DNA of 64,000 bases from Fibrobacter sp. (GTDB lineage: Bacteria > Fibrobacterota > Fibrobacteria > Fibrobacterales > Fibrobacteraceae), in the NCBI GenBank assembly GCA_024398815.1, contig JAKSIL010000006.1, positions 43,270 to 107,269 of the forward strand, written 5' to 3'. The notes under the pieces were generated by a model, which had not been told where the DNA came from, searched no databases, and saw only the letters and a list, made by a program, of their open reading frames with translations. The position numbers were made by a program, and so were the translations under genes. This document shows positions 43,889 to 51,992 of this stretch, piece by piece. Position 1 is the stretch's first letter. The number at the start of each line of letters is the position of its first letter.

Positions 43889-44830
43889 TTAGTCGTTCAT
43901 CATGTGGTTGTAGAACTTGCGGTACTTGTCCTTGTCTTCCGTTTTGCGGACGGCGATGGCGTCTTGCGGATGGCGGTTGAGCATGCCGGTAATCATCTGC
44001 GGAATGATGTAACCCCATTCGTACTTCTGCTGTAACGGCAGGAACAGTTCTTCGATGGCGTCGAGGACCGGGCGAAGATCGTATTTCGGATTCTTGAGGA
44101 AGCTGAGGAGCAGTTCGGTGGTGCAGTTGCCGGCGCCACGGCCCATGCCCGAGACGGAACCGTCGAGGTAGTCCACATGGTTGATGATGGCCTGGATGGT
44201 GTTGCTGAAGGCGAGCTGCTGGTTGTTGTGGCCGTGGAAGCCGAACTTCTTGTTCTTCACGATTCCCTTGTAGCGGGCGAGTTCCTTGTCGATGTCTTCC
44301 TGGTAGAAGGCGCCGAAACTGTCCACGAGGTAGAGCACGTCGGCTTTGCATTCTTCCTGAACCTGGTGCAGGGCTTCGTCGAGTTCCGGACCGCGGTCAC
44401 GGCTCACGGCCATGATGTTCAAAGTCGTCTCGTAACCCATTTCGTGGAAGGTGTTCACCATGTCGATGCCCTTGTCGATGTTCTTCACGTAGCTAGCTAC
44501 GCGGAACATCTGGTAGGGGCTCTCGCTCGCGGGTTTCACGGCGTCCATGTTCACGCGGCCGACGTCGGCCATCACGGCCATCTTGACGTTGGATTCGATG
44601 CCGTCACGGACTTTCCACAGGAGGTCGTCTTCGCAGAACTTCCACGGACCGTATTCCTTGGGGTCGAAGAGGTCGGGGCTGTTCTTGTAGCCCATTTCCA
44701 TGTAGTCGATGCCGGCTGCGGTGAGGAGGGTGTAGAGGCGGCGGACGAATTCCAGGGAGAAGTCGTGCTTGTTGACGAGGCCGCCGTCGCGGATGGTGCA
44801 GTCGAGAACTTTAATGCTTTCGTAGTACAT
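43889..44830 (-). CDS. DRE-TIM metallolyase / HMGL-like aldolase
   Basis: A 313-residue enzyme of the HMG-CoA lyase/4-hydroxy-2-oxovalerate aldolase/isopropylmalate synthase superfamily. I start at 44830 (MYYESIKVLDCTIRDGG), which places the family's N-terminal strand properly; the longer frame adds 49 unlikely residues. The DRE-type motif is LDCTIRDGG, the metal-binding His pair is FGFHGHNN, and GMGRGAGN follows as in HOA aldolases. There is no C-terminal regulatory or communication domain. The substrate is unknown; members near nucleoside or polysaccharide genes are often annotated only as 'aldolase catalytic domain'. It diverges from the GH9 gene over a 360-bp regulatory interval. Confidence 0.82.
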   Translation of the reverse strand: MYYESIKVLDCTIRDGGLVNKHDFSLEFVRRLYTLLTAAGIDYMEMGYKNSPDLFDPKEYGPWKFCEDDLLWKVRDGIESNVKMAVMADVGRVNMDAVKPASESPYQMFRVASYVKNIDKGIDMVNTFHEMGYETTLNIMAVSRDRGPELDEALHQVQEECKADVLYLVDSFGAFYQEDIDKELARYKGIVKNKKFGFHGHNNQQLAFSNTIQAIINHVDYLDGSVSGMGRGAGNCTTELLLSFLKNPKYDLRPVLDAIEELFLPLQQKYEWGYIIPQMITGMLNRHPQDAIAVRKTEDKDKYRKFYNHMMND

Positions 44831-44967
44831 AATTTGTAATTCGTGGTTAATGGTTGTTGCTTGTCGCCCTGGACGTACCGAGGTGACGTTATGATTCTCG
44901 GTCAAAGGTAGATTAAAATTTTGGGATGTGCAAGGGGTGTGCTTGCGATTAGTGAAAATTGTTGCTA

Positions 44968-44990
44968 TTCTACGCATATTTTGCGTAGAA
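44968..44990. promoter_or_regulatory. Candidate operator palindrome, distal GH9 site
   Basis: TTCTACGCA-N5-TGCGTAGAA: a perfect 9-bp inverted repeat with spacer TATTT. It is about 200 bp upstream of the GH9 start. Confidence 0.65.
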
Positions 44991-45115
44991 TAAATATAAA
45001 ACTGCGTAATTCGTTGAAAAACAACGAGTTGAAAAAACCGTTTGAAAGGGCTTGTTGTGGGAAAAGAATGGTTTCCAGCGGTTTTTACCTCTGCAAAAAC
45101 ATGTGCGTAAAATCA

Positions 45116-45138
45116 TTCTACGCATATTTTGCGTAGAT
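45116..45138. promoter_or_regulatory. Candidate operator palindrome, proximal GH9 site
   Basis: TTCTACGCA-N5-TGCGTAGAT with the same spacer TATTT; 8 of 9 arm positions pair. It lies about 50-75 bp upstream of the GH9 start, the usual place for an activator. Confidence 0.65.
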
Positions 45139-45178
45139 TAAATCGTATACAAATGCGCTTTTAGGCGTTAACATAATA

Positions 45179-45184
45179 TATATT
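45179..45184 (+). promoter_or_regulatory. -10 box of the GH9 gene, likely leaderless
   Basis: TATATT ends six nucleotides before the ATG at 45191 and no ribosome site is present. No -35-like hexamer is found 16-18 bp upstream, fitting dependence on an activator. Confidence 0.5.
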
Positions 45185-45190
45185 TGGGCT

Positions 45191-47335
45191 ATGGTTAGGA
45201 ATATTTTCACACTCTCTTTCCCTTTGGCACTTGCAAGTGTTGCGGGTGCTGCGACTTTTTACTACAACCAGGTGGGCTACGATGCCGGCCAGCCGTTCAC
45301 GGTGATCGTCAAGAGCGACGCCCAGCTGGACAACGCCGAGTTCAGCCTGATGTCGAACGGTTCTGCCGTGAAGACTGACAAACTCTCGAAGGGCACGAAT
45401 CCCGATAACTGGTTGAACAGCGGAAAATTCTATACGGCCGTGCTCGATGGCGACGTGGCTCCGGGCACCTACAAACTTTCGGTCAATGAAAATGGTCAGC
45501 CGCAGGAATCCGGTGAATTCAAGGTCGAGAAAAATGCTCTCGCCCAAAATACGCTCGTCTCGGTCCTTGACTACTTCTACAACGACCGCGCAAGCAACAG
45601 CCAGATCATGGACTGGGATTCCAAGGTGCAGGTGTACGGCTCGCAGGGCAAGACGCGCGATGTGCGCGGCGGCTGGTACGACGCGAGCGGCGACGTGAGC
45701 AAGTACCTGAGCCATCTTTCCTATGCGAACAACCTGAATCCGCAGCAGATTCCCTTGACGGTGTGGTCGTTGGCCTATGCGGCTGAACACATCCCGGCGA
45801 TGCTTGCTTCCGCGAGCACCAAGGCGAAGACGGACGAGGAGGCTGTTTACGGTGCGGACTTCCTTGTGCGCATGCTGGATGACGAGGGCTTTTTCTACAT
45901 GACGGTGTTCGACAACTGGGGCGCCGGAAGTCGTTACCTTTGCGCCTTTACCGGCAGCGACGGCGTCAAGAGCGCCGACTACAAGACCGCTTTCCGTGAA
46001 GGCGGTGGCATGGCGATTGCCGCTCTGGCTCGTGCCTCCAAGCTGGGCGTGCATGGTGAATTCACGAGCGAACAGTACCTTGCCGCGGCCAAGAAGGGCT
46101 TTGAGCATTTGCAGGGCAAGCAGTCCATCGGCGGCAACTGCGAATACTGCGACGACAATAAGGAAAACATCATCGACGATTACACGGCGCTCCTTGCCGC
46201 GACGGAACTTTATATCGCGACCGAGAAGGTGGACTACCTGAAGGATGCACGCGCACGTGCGAAGAATCTTATTAACCGCTTGAGCGATGATGGATATTTC
46301 TGGAGCGATGACGCTAAGACTCGTCCGTTCTGGCACGCAAGCGATGCGGGCCTCCCGCTGGTGGCCCTGGTGCGCTATGCCGAAGTCGAAAGCAAGATTA
46401 CCATGAACTCCCCGAGTGAACTTATTGATTGGTACTGCGTGGACATGATCGGGGCTTCGTGCTATAACTACAATGCAAAGGATGCCCTGGATGCCATCAA
46501 GGCCCATTTGGAATGGCTTGTGAAGGTCACTAACGAAACCGAAAATCCGTTCGGCTACGCTCGCCAGACTTACAAGACGCAGAACGCTATCAAGAACGGA
46601 TTCTTCATTCCGCACGACAACGAAAGTAACTACTGGTGGCAGGGCGAATCGGCCCGTATTGCAAGCCTTGCCGCGGCTTCTGTCACGGCGGCCCGCATGA
46701 TTGCAAATCGCGGATTCAGCGATTCCGCCTCGGTGTTCAAGTATGCAACTGACCAGCTGGACTGGATTCTTGGCAAGAACCCGTACAGCACTTGCATGAT
46801 GTACAAGAAGGGTCTCAAGAACCCGGCGGTTTATGACGGTCAGTCCAATTACGACAAGACTCTCGAAGGCGGTATCGCGAACGGTATTACCGGCAAGAAT
46901 ACTGACGGCTCGGGAATCGCCTGGGACGACGACGGTGTTGCTTATGTCGGTTTCTCTGAACTTGAACCCTGGAATAACTGGCGCTGGGTGGAACAGTGGC
47001 TGCCGCACAGCACTTGGTACTTGATGGCTCTCGTGGCTCGTTACGACGAAAAGCCTGTGGTTTTGCAAGCAACGCCGGTGGCCGAGGCCATTCGTGGTGT
47101 TCGTGCCGTGGTTGCTGGCTTTGACGCTAGCGTGATGGGTCGCCATTTGAACGTGAGTTTGCCTGTGGGCGTGAACGGCTTGCGCACGGTTCGCGTCCTG
47201 GACCTTTCGGGTGCCCAGGTGATGAGCGTGCCTGTCGCTGGCCAAAGCGTGAACGTGCAGCTTCCGCAGGGTATGAACGGCGTTTACCTGGTGCAGGTGC
47301 CTGGCCTTGGCGCCAAGAAAGTAATGGTTCGCTAA
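45191..47335 (+). CDS. Secreted endoglucanase (GH9) with N-terminal Ig domain and sorting domain
   Basis: Predicted to hydrolyse beta-1,4-glucan of cellulose with inversion. Signal peptide MVRNIFTLSFPLALASVAGA. Residues about 22-112 form the CelD-type N-terminal Ig domain (YYNQVGYDAGQPFTVIV). The alpha/alpha-barrel GH9 domain follows, with the catalytic-base motif GGWYDASGD (Asp164, Asp168). Later stretches PHDNESNYWWQGESARIASL and DWILGKNPYSTCMM are typical of the Ig-containing GH9 subgroup. The final 80 residues (VRVLDLSGAQVM ... GMNGVYLVQV) are a T9SS-like sorting domain. Transcription is probably controlled by the two upstream palindromes shared with the GH10 gene. Confidence 0.95.
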   Translation: MVRNIFTLSFPLALASVAGAATFYYNQVGYDAGQPFTVIVKSDAQLDNAEFSLMSNGSAVKTDKLSKGTNPDNWLNSGKFYTAVLDGDVAPGTYKLSVNENGQPQESGEFKVEKNALAQNTLVSVLDYFYNDRASNSQIMDWDSKVQVYGSQGKTRDVRGGWYDASGDVSKYLSHLSYANNLNPQQIPLTVWSLAYAAEHIPAMLASASTKAKTDEEAVYGADFLVRMLDDEGFFYMTVFDNWGAGSRYLCAFTGSDGVKSADYKTAFREGGGMAIAALARASKLGVHGEFTSEQYLAAAKKGFEHLQGKQSIGGNCEYCDDNKENIIDDYTALLAATELYIATEKVDYLKDARARAKNLINRLSDDGYFWSDDAKTRPFWHASDAGLPLVALVRYAEVESKITMNSPSELIDWYCVDMIGASCYNYNAKDALDAIKAHLEWLVKVTNETENPFGYARQTYKTQNAIKNGFFIPHDNESNYWWQGESARIASLAAASVTAARMIANRGFSDSASVFKYATDQLDWILGKNPYSTCMMYKKGLKNPAVYDGQSNYDKTLEGGIANGITGKNTDGSGIAWDDDGVAYVGFSELEPWNNWRWVEQWLPHSTWYLMALVARYDEKPVVLQATPVAEAIRGVRAVVAGFDASVMGRHLNVSLPVGVNGLRTVRVLDLSGAQVMSVPVAGQSVNVQLPQGMNGVYLVQVPGLGAKKVMVR

Positions 47336-47385
47336 CCGGCTTTGCCCAAAGAAGCACCATCTAAATTTAAAATATCGTACTGAAA

Positions 47386-47417
47386 GTTCCCGGAATATGC
47401 CGGGAACCTTTTTTTTG
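47386..47417 (+). terminator. Intrinsic terminator of the GH9 gene
   Basis: GTTCCCG (47386-47392) pairs with CGGGAAC (47401-47407) and is followed by a T8 tract. Confidence 0.92.
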
Positions 47418-47461
47418 CGTAAAATTCGTCAAATTGGGCTTTTTTGAGGGGGAAAATCGTT

Positions 47462-47489
47462 TTGCTTTTTTGGAAAAATAAACTATTTT
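47462..47489 (+). promoter_or_regulatory. Promoter of the M6 protease gene
   Basis: TTGCTT (47462-47467), a 16-bp spacer, then TATTTT (47484-47489). The ATG at 47521 is preceded by TTGAGG. Confidence 0.5.
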
Positions 47490-47520
47490 AAAAAATGTGG
47501 GTTAGGGGTTTGAGGTTGTT

Positions 47521-49758
47521 ATGAAAATACGTAAAATTTTAAGTCTTGCCGTTGCGACGTGTGCTGTATGCGCGATGGATGCCATGGCAAGGCCCGCGTT
47601 CCACGGCGTGATTCCGGTGGAACAGCCCGACGGTTCGATTGTGAATGTTCGCAAGGTCGGCGATGAAAATTTCAACTATGCCGAAACGGAAGATAGCATC
47701 CTGGTCGTAAAGGATTCGACCGGTTATTGGAGTTACGCGAACGAAGAGGGCAAGTCCGAGGGCGTGCGAGTGCACAATAAGGACAAGCGCTCCGAAAAAG
47801 AAAAGAAATTCCTGAAGGGCCGCGATTCCAAGGGCATCAAGAATCGCCACAAGAACTGGAGGCTCCTGGATCACAAGGCAAATTTTACGGAGCCCCAGCA
47901 GACTCGGGGCGACAAGAAGAATTCGGGGAAGGCTCTGCTGGCGGCGTCCTATAGGCCCGGCGATGCAACGGGCATGGAAAAATACGTGACTCGTCCGCCT
48001 AACGGTGGAAAGCTCACGCAGGGCAAGATTCGCGGCCTCGTGATTCTTGTGCAGTTTGCCGATGTCAAGTTCAAGTCGAGCGACCCGAACAAGTTCTTTA
48101 CCCGTTTCATGAACGAAGAGGGCTTTTCGGAATACAGCAATATCGGCAGTGCGAGGGATTACTTTGTAAAGAATTCCAATGGAGCCTTTATGCCGGATTT
48201 CGACGTGAAGGGGCCGTTTACGGTGTCGAAGGATCGCTACATCTATGGCAGCAAGTACAACGAGAACAATAGCTTTGGCGAAACCTACGGCGCCCTGCTT
48301 GCGTTGGACGAGGCTTTTGCCCAGCTGATGCAGACGGATATCGACATGTCGGTGTACGATAACGACGGCGATGGTTACGTGGATTTCATCTACATGATTT
48401 ACGCGGGCGTGGGCGCATCGGATTCGCAGGTGGAAGAGGCCATCTGGCCCCACGCTGGTGTTTACGTGGACCCGAGTTCCCTCAACAACATGTGGGGCAT
48501 GAGCTACAAGAGTGTGAACAGAAATCTTAAGATGTACAAGTATGCCTGTTCCAACGAAATCAGCGGTTCTGCATATTCGTATGTCAGCAAGAATACTTCT
48601 GCCGTCGATGGCATTGGCGCCTTTGCTCACGAATTTAGCCATGTGCTTGGCTTGATGGATGCCTACGACATCTACTATTCGGAACCGGCCATCGAGACTC
48701 CGGGCGACTTCGACTTGATGGACCGCGGAACCTACTCTTGCGTGAGCAATACCGACGGCGTTTCGAGCTGCACGCCTCCGTTCTTGAACGCCTTTGAACG
48801 CTATTCGCTCGGCTGGCTCGAACCCAGGACTCTTCAGCAGACCAATGAAGAAGAGGAACTGAAGAACATTTCGACTAATGACGCCTTCGTGTTGCCCAGT
48901 TCAAACAAGAACGAATACTACTTCCTGGATTTCCATCAAAAGAAGGATTTCGACATCGCCTATCCGAATTCCGGCATGGCTGTGTGGCGCATTGCCTACG
49001 ATTCCAAGGCTTGGGAAAACAACGAGGTGAATACGGTTTCGGGTAAGCAGCGTAACATGCTGATTGCCGCCGAGAAGAAGACTGTGCGCAGCGGCTGGAT
49101 GGAAACCATAGACTATTCCTACTACACATTCCCGGGTGCTGGCAAGGTGACTTCCTTCAATAAGTTCGTAACGCTCAGCGGAAAGGACCTGGGCGTGGAA
49201 CTTTACGACATCGTGGAGACGGATTCGTCGGTGAAGTTCAAGGTCAAGTACAATGGTGGTGACCTTGTGCTGGTCAGTTCCTCGAGCGCACCTCTGAGCA
49301 GTGCAAGCTTGCCCAGCAGCTCGAGCGTTGCGCCTCCGCCCAGTAGCGCGACGGCAGGCCCAACAAGCTCTGCGACGATTCCTGGCTTGACCAGTTCATC
49401 TTCGATAGTTCTCTGGCCTCCGAAGGATGATTCGAAATCTTCAAGTTCTGCCGTTCACGTATGGCCATGGGGCAAGGACAATAGTAGCGCTTCTGTCGCA
49501 GAAGCTATTGAACAAGGAAGCTTTGCCCAGAATGTTTACGTGGGTCTCGCCTCAGGTCGCCTTGTGGTGAATGTGGCTCGTGGTGGAATGAATGCCGTTC
49601 GCATCTTTGACATGCAGGGGCGCCCCGTGTTTACGGAACGCTTCGGCTCGAGTGCCCTGGATGTGAATTTGTACGAGGCTGGACTCAAGGGAGCCTTCGT
49701 GGTGCAGGTGCTGCACGACGGCAAATTACTGGGTTCTCGCAAAATCGTGGTTCGCTAA
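47521..49758 (+). CDS. Secreted M6-family metalloprotease with sorting domain
   Basis: A 745-residue protease. Signal peptide (AMA-RP), a propeptide-like region to about 150, then the M6 (immune inhibitor A-like) catalytic domain. The zinc motif is HEFSHVLGLMDAYD (HExxHxxGxxD). A calcium-type loop YDNDGDGYVDF precedes it. A Ser/Pro-rich linker (about 580-660, with repeated SSSS tracts) leads to a T9SS-like C-terminal module (VRIFDMQGRPVFTERF ... GAFVVQVLHDGK) that is nearly the same in design as that of the GH10 xylanase. Its targets are unknown; it could process other surface proteins. Confidence 0.93.
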   Translation: MKIRKILSLAVATCAVCAMDAMARPAFHGVIPVEQPDGSIVNVRKVGDENFNYAETEDSILVVKDSTGYWSYANEEGKSEGVRVHNKDKRSEKEKKFLKGRDSKGIKNRHKNWRLLDHKANFTEPQQTRGDKKNSGKALLAASYRPGDATGMEKYVTRPPNGGKLTQGKIRGLVILVQFADVKFKSSDPNKFFTRFMNEEGFSEYSNIGSARDYFVKNSNGAFMPDFDVKGPFTVSKDRYIYGSKYNENNSFGETYGALLALDEAFAQLMQTDIDMSVYDNDGDGYVDFIYMIYAGVGASDSQVEEAIWPHAGVYVDPSSLNNMWGMSYKSVNRNLKMYKYACSNEISGSAYSYVSKNTSAVDGIGAFAHEFSHVLGLMDAYDIYYSEPAIETPGDFDLMDRGTYSCVSNTDGVSSCTPPFLNAFERYSLGWLEPRTLQQTNEEEELKNISTNDAFVLPSSNKNEYYFLDFHQKKDFDIAYPNSGMAVWRIAYDSKAWENNEVNTVSGKQRNMLIAAEKKTVRSGWMETIDYSYYTFPGAGKVTSFNKFVTLSGKDLGVELYDIVETDSSVKFKVKYNGGDLVLVSSSSAPLSSASLPSSSSVAPPPSSATAGPTSSATIPGLTSSSSIVLWPPKDDSKSSSSAVHVWPWGKDNSSASVAEAIEQGSFAQNVYVGLASGRLVVNVARGGMNAVRIFDMQGRPVFTERFGSSALDVNLYEAGLKGAFVVQVLHDGKLLGSRKIVVR

Positions 49759-49803
49759 GTTGCTTTTTTTAGTGAAAGCCTAAAATTTTTTTACTGAATG
49801 TGT

Positions 49804-49825
49804 AGCCCTTTTTTTTCAAAGGGCT
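49804..49825. terminator. Hairpin after the M6 gene, touching the next promoter
   Basis: AGCCCTTT (49804-49811) pairs perfectly with AAAGGGCT (49818-49825). It may end the M6 transcript. The TATATT box of the next gene (49827-49832) begins one base later, so the hairpin might also act as an operator. Confidence 0.5.
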
Positions 49826-49866
49826 ATATATTTAGTAGGTGCCGTTTTGGGAGAAAGGGTGTATGT

Positions 49867-50991
49867 ATGAAATTGTCAAATGCAATTTTCGTGTTTACCG
49901 TGGCGCTGGGTTTTGCTGTATCCAGCGCTGGTGAACTCGTCGATTCCCGTGACGGACAGGTTTACAGGACTATAAAAGTGGGCAACATCGAATGGATGGC
50001 CCAGAACATGAACCACAAGACGAAAGAAAGCCTGTGCTATAAAAAGAATAAGCAGAATTGTACCACGTACGGCCGCCTTTACAGCTGGGACGATGCCATG
50101 GGCGCCGCTTGTCCTGATGGCTGGAATTTGCCTTCGATTGACGATGTGAATGCGTTGCTGAAGACTGTTGGCGGCGAAGAAGTGGCGGCGACTGCGCTCA
50201 AGGCAAAAGATGGCTGGTTCGGTGGCGGCAACGGTTTGGACAATATCGGCTTTTCGGCGCTTCCTGGTGGAAGCGTGAGCAACAAGGGCGTGTTTGACGG
50301 TGAAAAGAAAGAGGGCGGCTTCTGGAGCTCTGACGAGGCTGCTGGCGCCGGCGTGGCAGTTCTGCAAATGAACTACTTTGGCAAGAACGTGCAGTATGCG
50401 GCGAGACGCTTCAATCCGCGTTACGGATTCTCGGTGCGTTGCGTTCGCGGCTCCAGCTTTGGCGCTACGGATGCTGATGGAAACGACTACAGGGCGGTGA
50501 AAATCGGTAAGCAAATCTGGACGGCCGAAAACATGAAGGTCAACCTGCCCGGAAGTCGCTGCTACAATGACGATTCCTTGAATTGCGAAAAGTACGGCAG
50601 ATTGTACACTTGGGAGGCGGCGAATCAAGCGTGCCCTGCCGGATGGCATCTGCCTTCTACCGAGGAATTTGCAAAATTGCGTTATTTTGTCTATAATAGC
50701 AACGGCGTGGAATACGGGGATATCGGCTACAGTCTCAAGGCGCGCGAAGCCTGGGAAACCGATGATTACCAGCTTTCGCAGCCGCTTGACATTTATGGCT
50801 TCAAGGCTCTCCCTGCTGGGCGCTTGAATGCGTCTGACAACTTTGTATCGCTGGGCGGAGCCACTTCGTTCTGGACTTCGTCAAAGGATTCTGATTACGG
50901 CCCCATCGGCTGGCACTTGGACAGCTTTATCGATAACTTCGAAGCCAATACCGATGGCAAGATGCTTTCGGTGCGCTGTCTGATGGACTGA
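49867..50991 (+). CDS. Secreted protein with two FISUMP domains
   Basis: 374 residues from the ATG at 49867, preceded by a GGGAGAAAGGG ribosome region; the longer frame has no signal peptide. After a signal peptide (SSA-GE) come two FISUMP domains (Fibrobacter succinogenes major paralogous domain), about 25-200 and 210-374. Each has the D-x-R-DGxxYRTIKVG or DGNDYRAVKIG opening, then W-AxNM, a cysteine pair, YGRLYxW, ACPxGWxLPS and a closing SVRC. The fold resembles formylglycine-enzyme/C-type-lectin-like modules. Function is not established; surface binding is plausible. It is the best taxonomic marker in this window. Its stop touches the stop of the next convergent gene with no gap. Confidence 0.93.
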   Translation: MKLSNAIFVFTVALGFAVSSAGELVDSRDGQVYRTIKVGNIEWMAQNMNHKTKESLCYKKNKQNCTTYGRLYSWDDAMGAACPDGWNLPSIDDVNALLKTVGGEEVAATALKAKDGWFGGGNGLDNIGFSALPGGSVSNKGVFDGEKKEGGFWSSDEAAGAGVAVLQMNYFGKNVQYAARRFNPRYGFSVRCVRGSSFGATDADGNDYRAVKIGKQIWTAENMKVNLPGSRCYNDDSLNCEKYGRLYTWEAANQACPAGWHLPSTEEFAKLRYFVYNSNGVEYGDIGYSLKAREAWETDDYQLSQPLDIYGFKALPAGRLNASDNFVSLGGATSFWTSSKDSDYGPIGWHLDSFIDNFEANTDGKMLSVRCLMD

Positions 50992-51480
50992 TTACTTCTT
51001 GTCGCCGTCGGCTTCGAGCGTCGGGATGATTTTGTCTTCTTTGCAGAGGTCTTCTTCGCGGATTTTAAAGGTGAAGTCGACTAGGTTGTTTTCGAACATC
51101 TTTTGGTAGGGCTTCTTGGACTGTACGCTCTGAAGGGCGCAGGTGCAGTAGTTGATGCGCTGTACCAGCTTTTCTTCGTTGCTCGGGATGCCCTTTGCGA
51201 AAATACATTCGTGCATGATGGCGTATTCCATCGGATGGTCGTAACGGCCCTTGCACTTGTTTTTGAGGTCGGGCTGTGCGGCCACTTTTTCGATGATTCC
51301 TTGGGCAGGAACGTTGTTCATGACGCTGCTGGTGATGAACCCGCCAATGAAAAATACAAGGCACAGGCCGGCTTTAATCAAAAAGCGCTTGCCGCGACTT
51401 ATTTTGTTGTAGCTTCGGCCCACGGCTTCGAATGCCTGGGTGGCGTGCAGTCTGACGTCGTCTAAATCGTTATTTTCCAT
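50992..51480 (-). CDS. Small single-pass membrane protein, unknown function
   Basis: 162 residues. Residues about 30-55 form one membrane helix (FLIKAGLCLVFFIGGFITSSV); the N-terminal 30 are cytoplasmic and charged, the C-terminal part is predicted outside and holds six cysteines (NKCKGRYD, HECIFAK, YCTCALQ, DLCKED). No family recognised. The start overlaps the end of hpt by 11 bp and has a GAGGGA ribosome site inside it, so it is translated from the same message. Confidence 0.75.
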   Translation of the reverse strand: MENNDLDDVRLHATQAFEAVGRSYNKISRGKRFLIKAGLCLVFFIGGFITSSVMNNVPAQGIIEKVAAQPDLKNKCKGRYDHPMEYAIMHECIFAKGIPSNEEKLVQRINYCTCALQSVQSKKPYQKMFENNLVDFTFKIREEDLCKEDKIIPTLEADGDKK

Positions 51481-51991
51481 TTTCGTCCCTCAATGTCCAA
51501 ATGTCGGGGAATGTGCGGTAGTTGTTTGCGTAGTCCAGGCCGTAGCCCACTACGAATTCGTTCTCTATTTCAAATCCTACAAAATCTGCGTGGAAATCGA
51601 CTGTGCGGCGGCTTTCCTTGTTCAGCAAAACGCATGTCTTGATGAGGCTTGCGCCCATGCCGTTCAGAATTTTGGCGAGGCTCTCCATGGTGCAGCCCGT
51701 GTCGAGAATGTCGTCGATGACAAGCACGCGTTTGCCGCAAATGTCGATGCCTTCGAGCCCCGAAACTTCGAGCTTTCCGCTGGATTCCGTGGAGCAGCCG
51801 TAGCTGGAGGCCTTGATGAACTTGATTTGCAAATCGGGGCTGGAGAGTCGGCGACTCAGGTCGGCTGTAAATATGTAGCTCCCTGTAAGAACCGACAAGA
51901 TGATTTCCGGATGGAACGCCTTGATTTCTTGTGCAAGGGTGTCTAGCCGCTCTGCAATTTGCGTTGCGGTAATCAGCGGCTTTTCAGACAT
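51470..51991 (-). CDS. hpt: Hypoxanthine phosphoribosyltransferase
   Basis: A purine-salvage enzyme that makes IMP or GMP from the base and PRPP in the cytoplasm. The PRPP-binding motif is VLVIDDILDTGCTM and the flexible-loop region lies at KASSYGCSTESS; LTGSYIFTADL is the N-terminal loop. 173 residues, normal for the family. I choose ATG 51991, one base after the GH57 stop; a GTG three codons earlier overlaps that gene. GAGG lies 15 bases upstream. It is co-transcribed between the GH57 gene and the small membrane protein gene. Confidence 0.93.
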   Translation of the reverse strand: MSEKPLITATQIAERLDTLAQEIKAFHPEIILSVLTGSYIFTADLSRRLSSPDLQIKFIKASSYGCSTESSGKLEVSGLEGIDICGKRVLVIDDILDTGCTMESLAKILNGMGASLIKTCVLLNKESRRTVDFHADFVGFEIENEFVVGYGLDYANNYRTFPDIWTLRDENGK

Positions 51992-51992
51992 C

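Larger units (their letters stand above)
44831..45190. promoter_or_regulatory. Divergent regulatory region between aldolase and GH9 genes
   Basis: 360 bp without a gene. It contains two full palindromes (listed separately) and two half-sites TGCGTAA (near 45005 and 45104). On the minus side a TAATCTACCTTTG stretch may be the aldolase promoter. The interval between the palindromes shows nothing else definite. Confidence 0.6.

Noticed and set aside
45161..47245. 694-codon minus-strand frame across the GH9 gene
   Set aside because: Antisense shadow of a strongly supported GH9 gene; low-complexity His/Arg-rich product with no recognisable domain.
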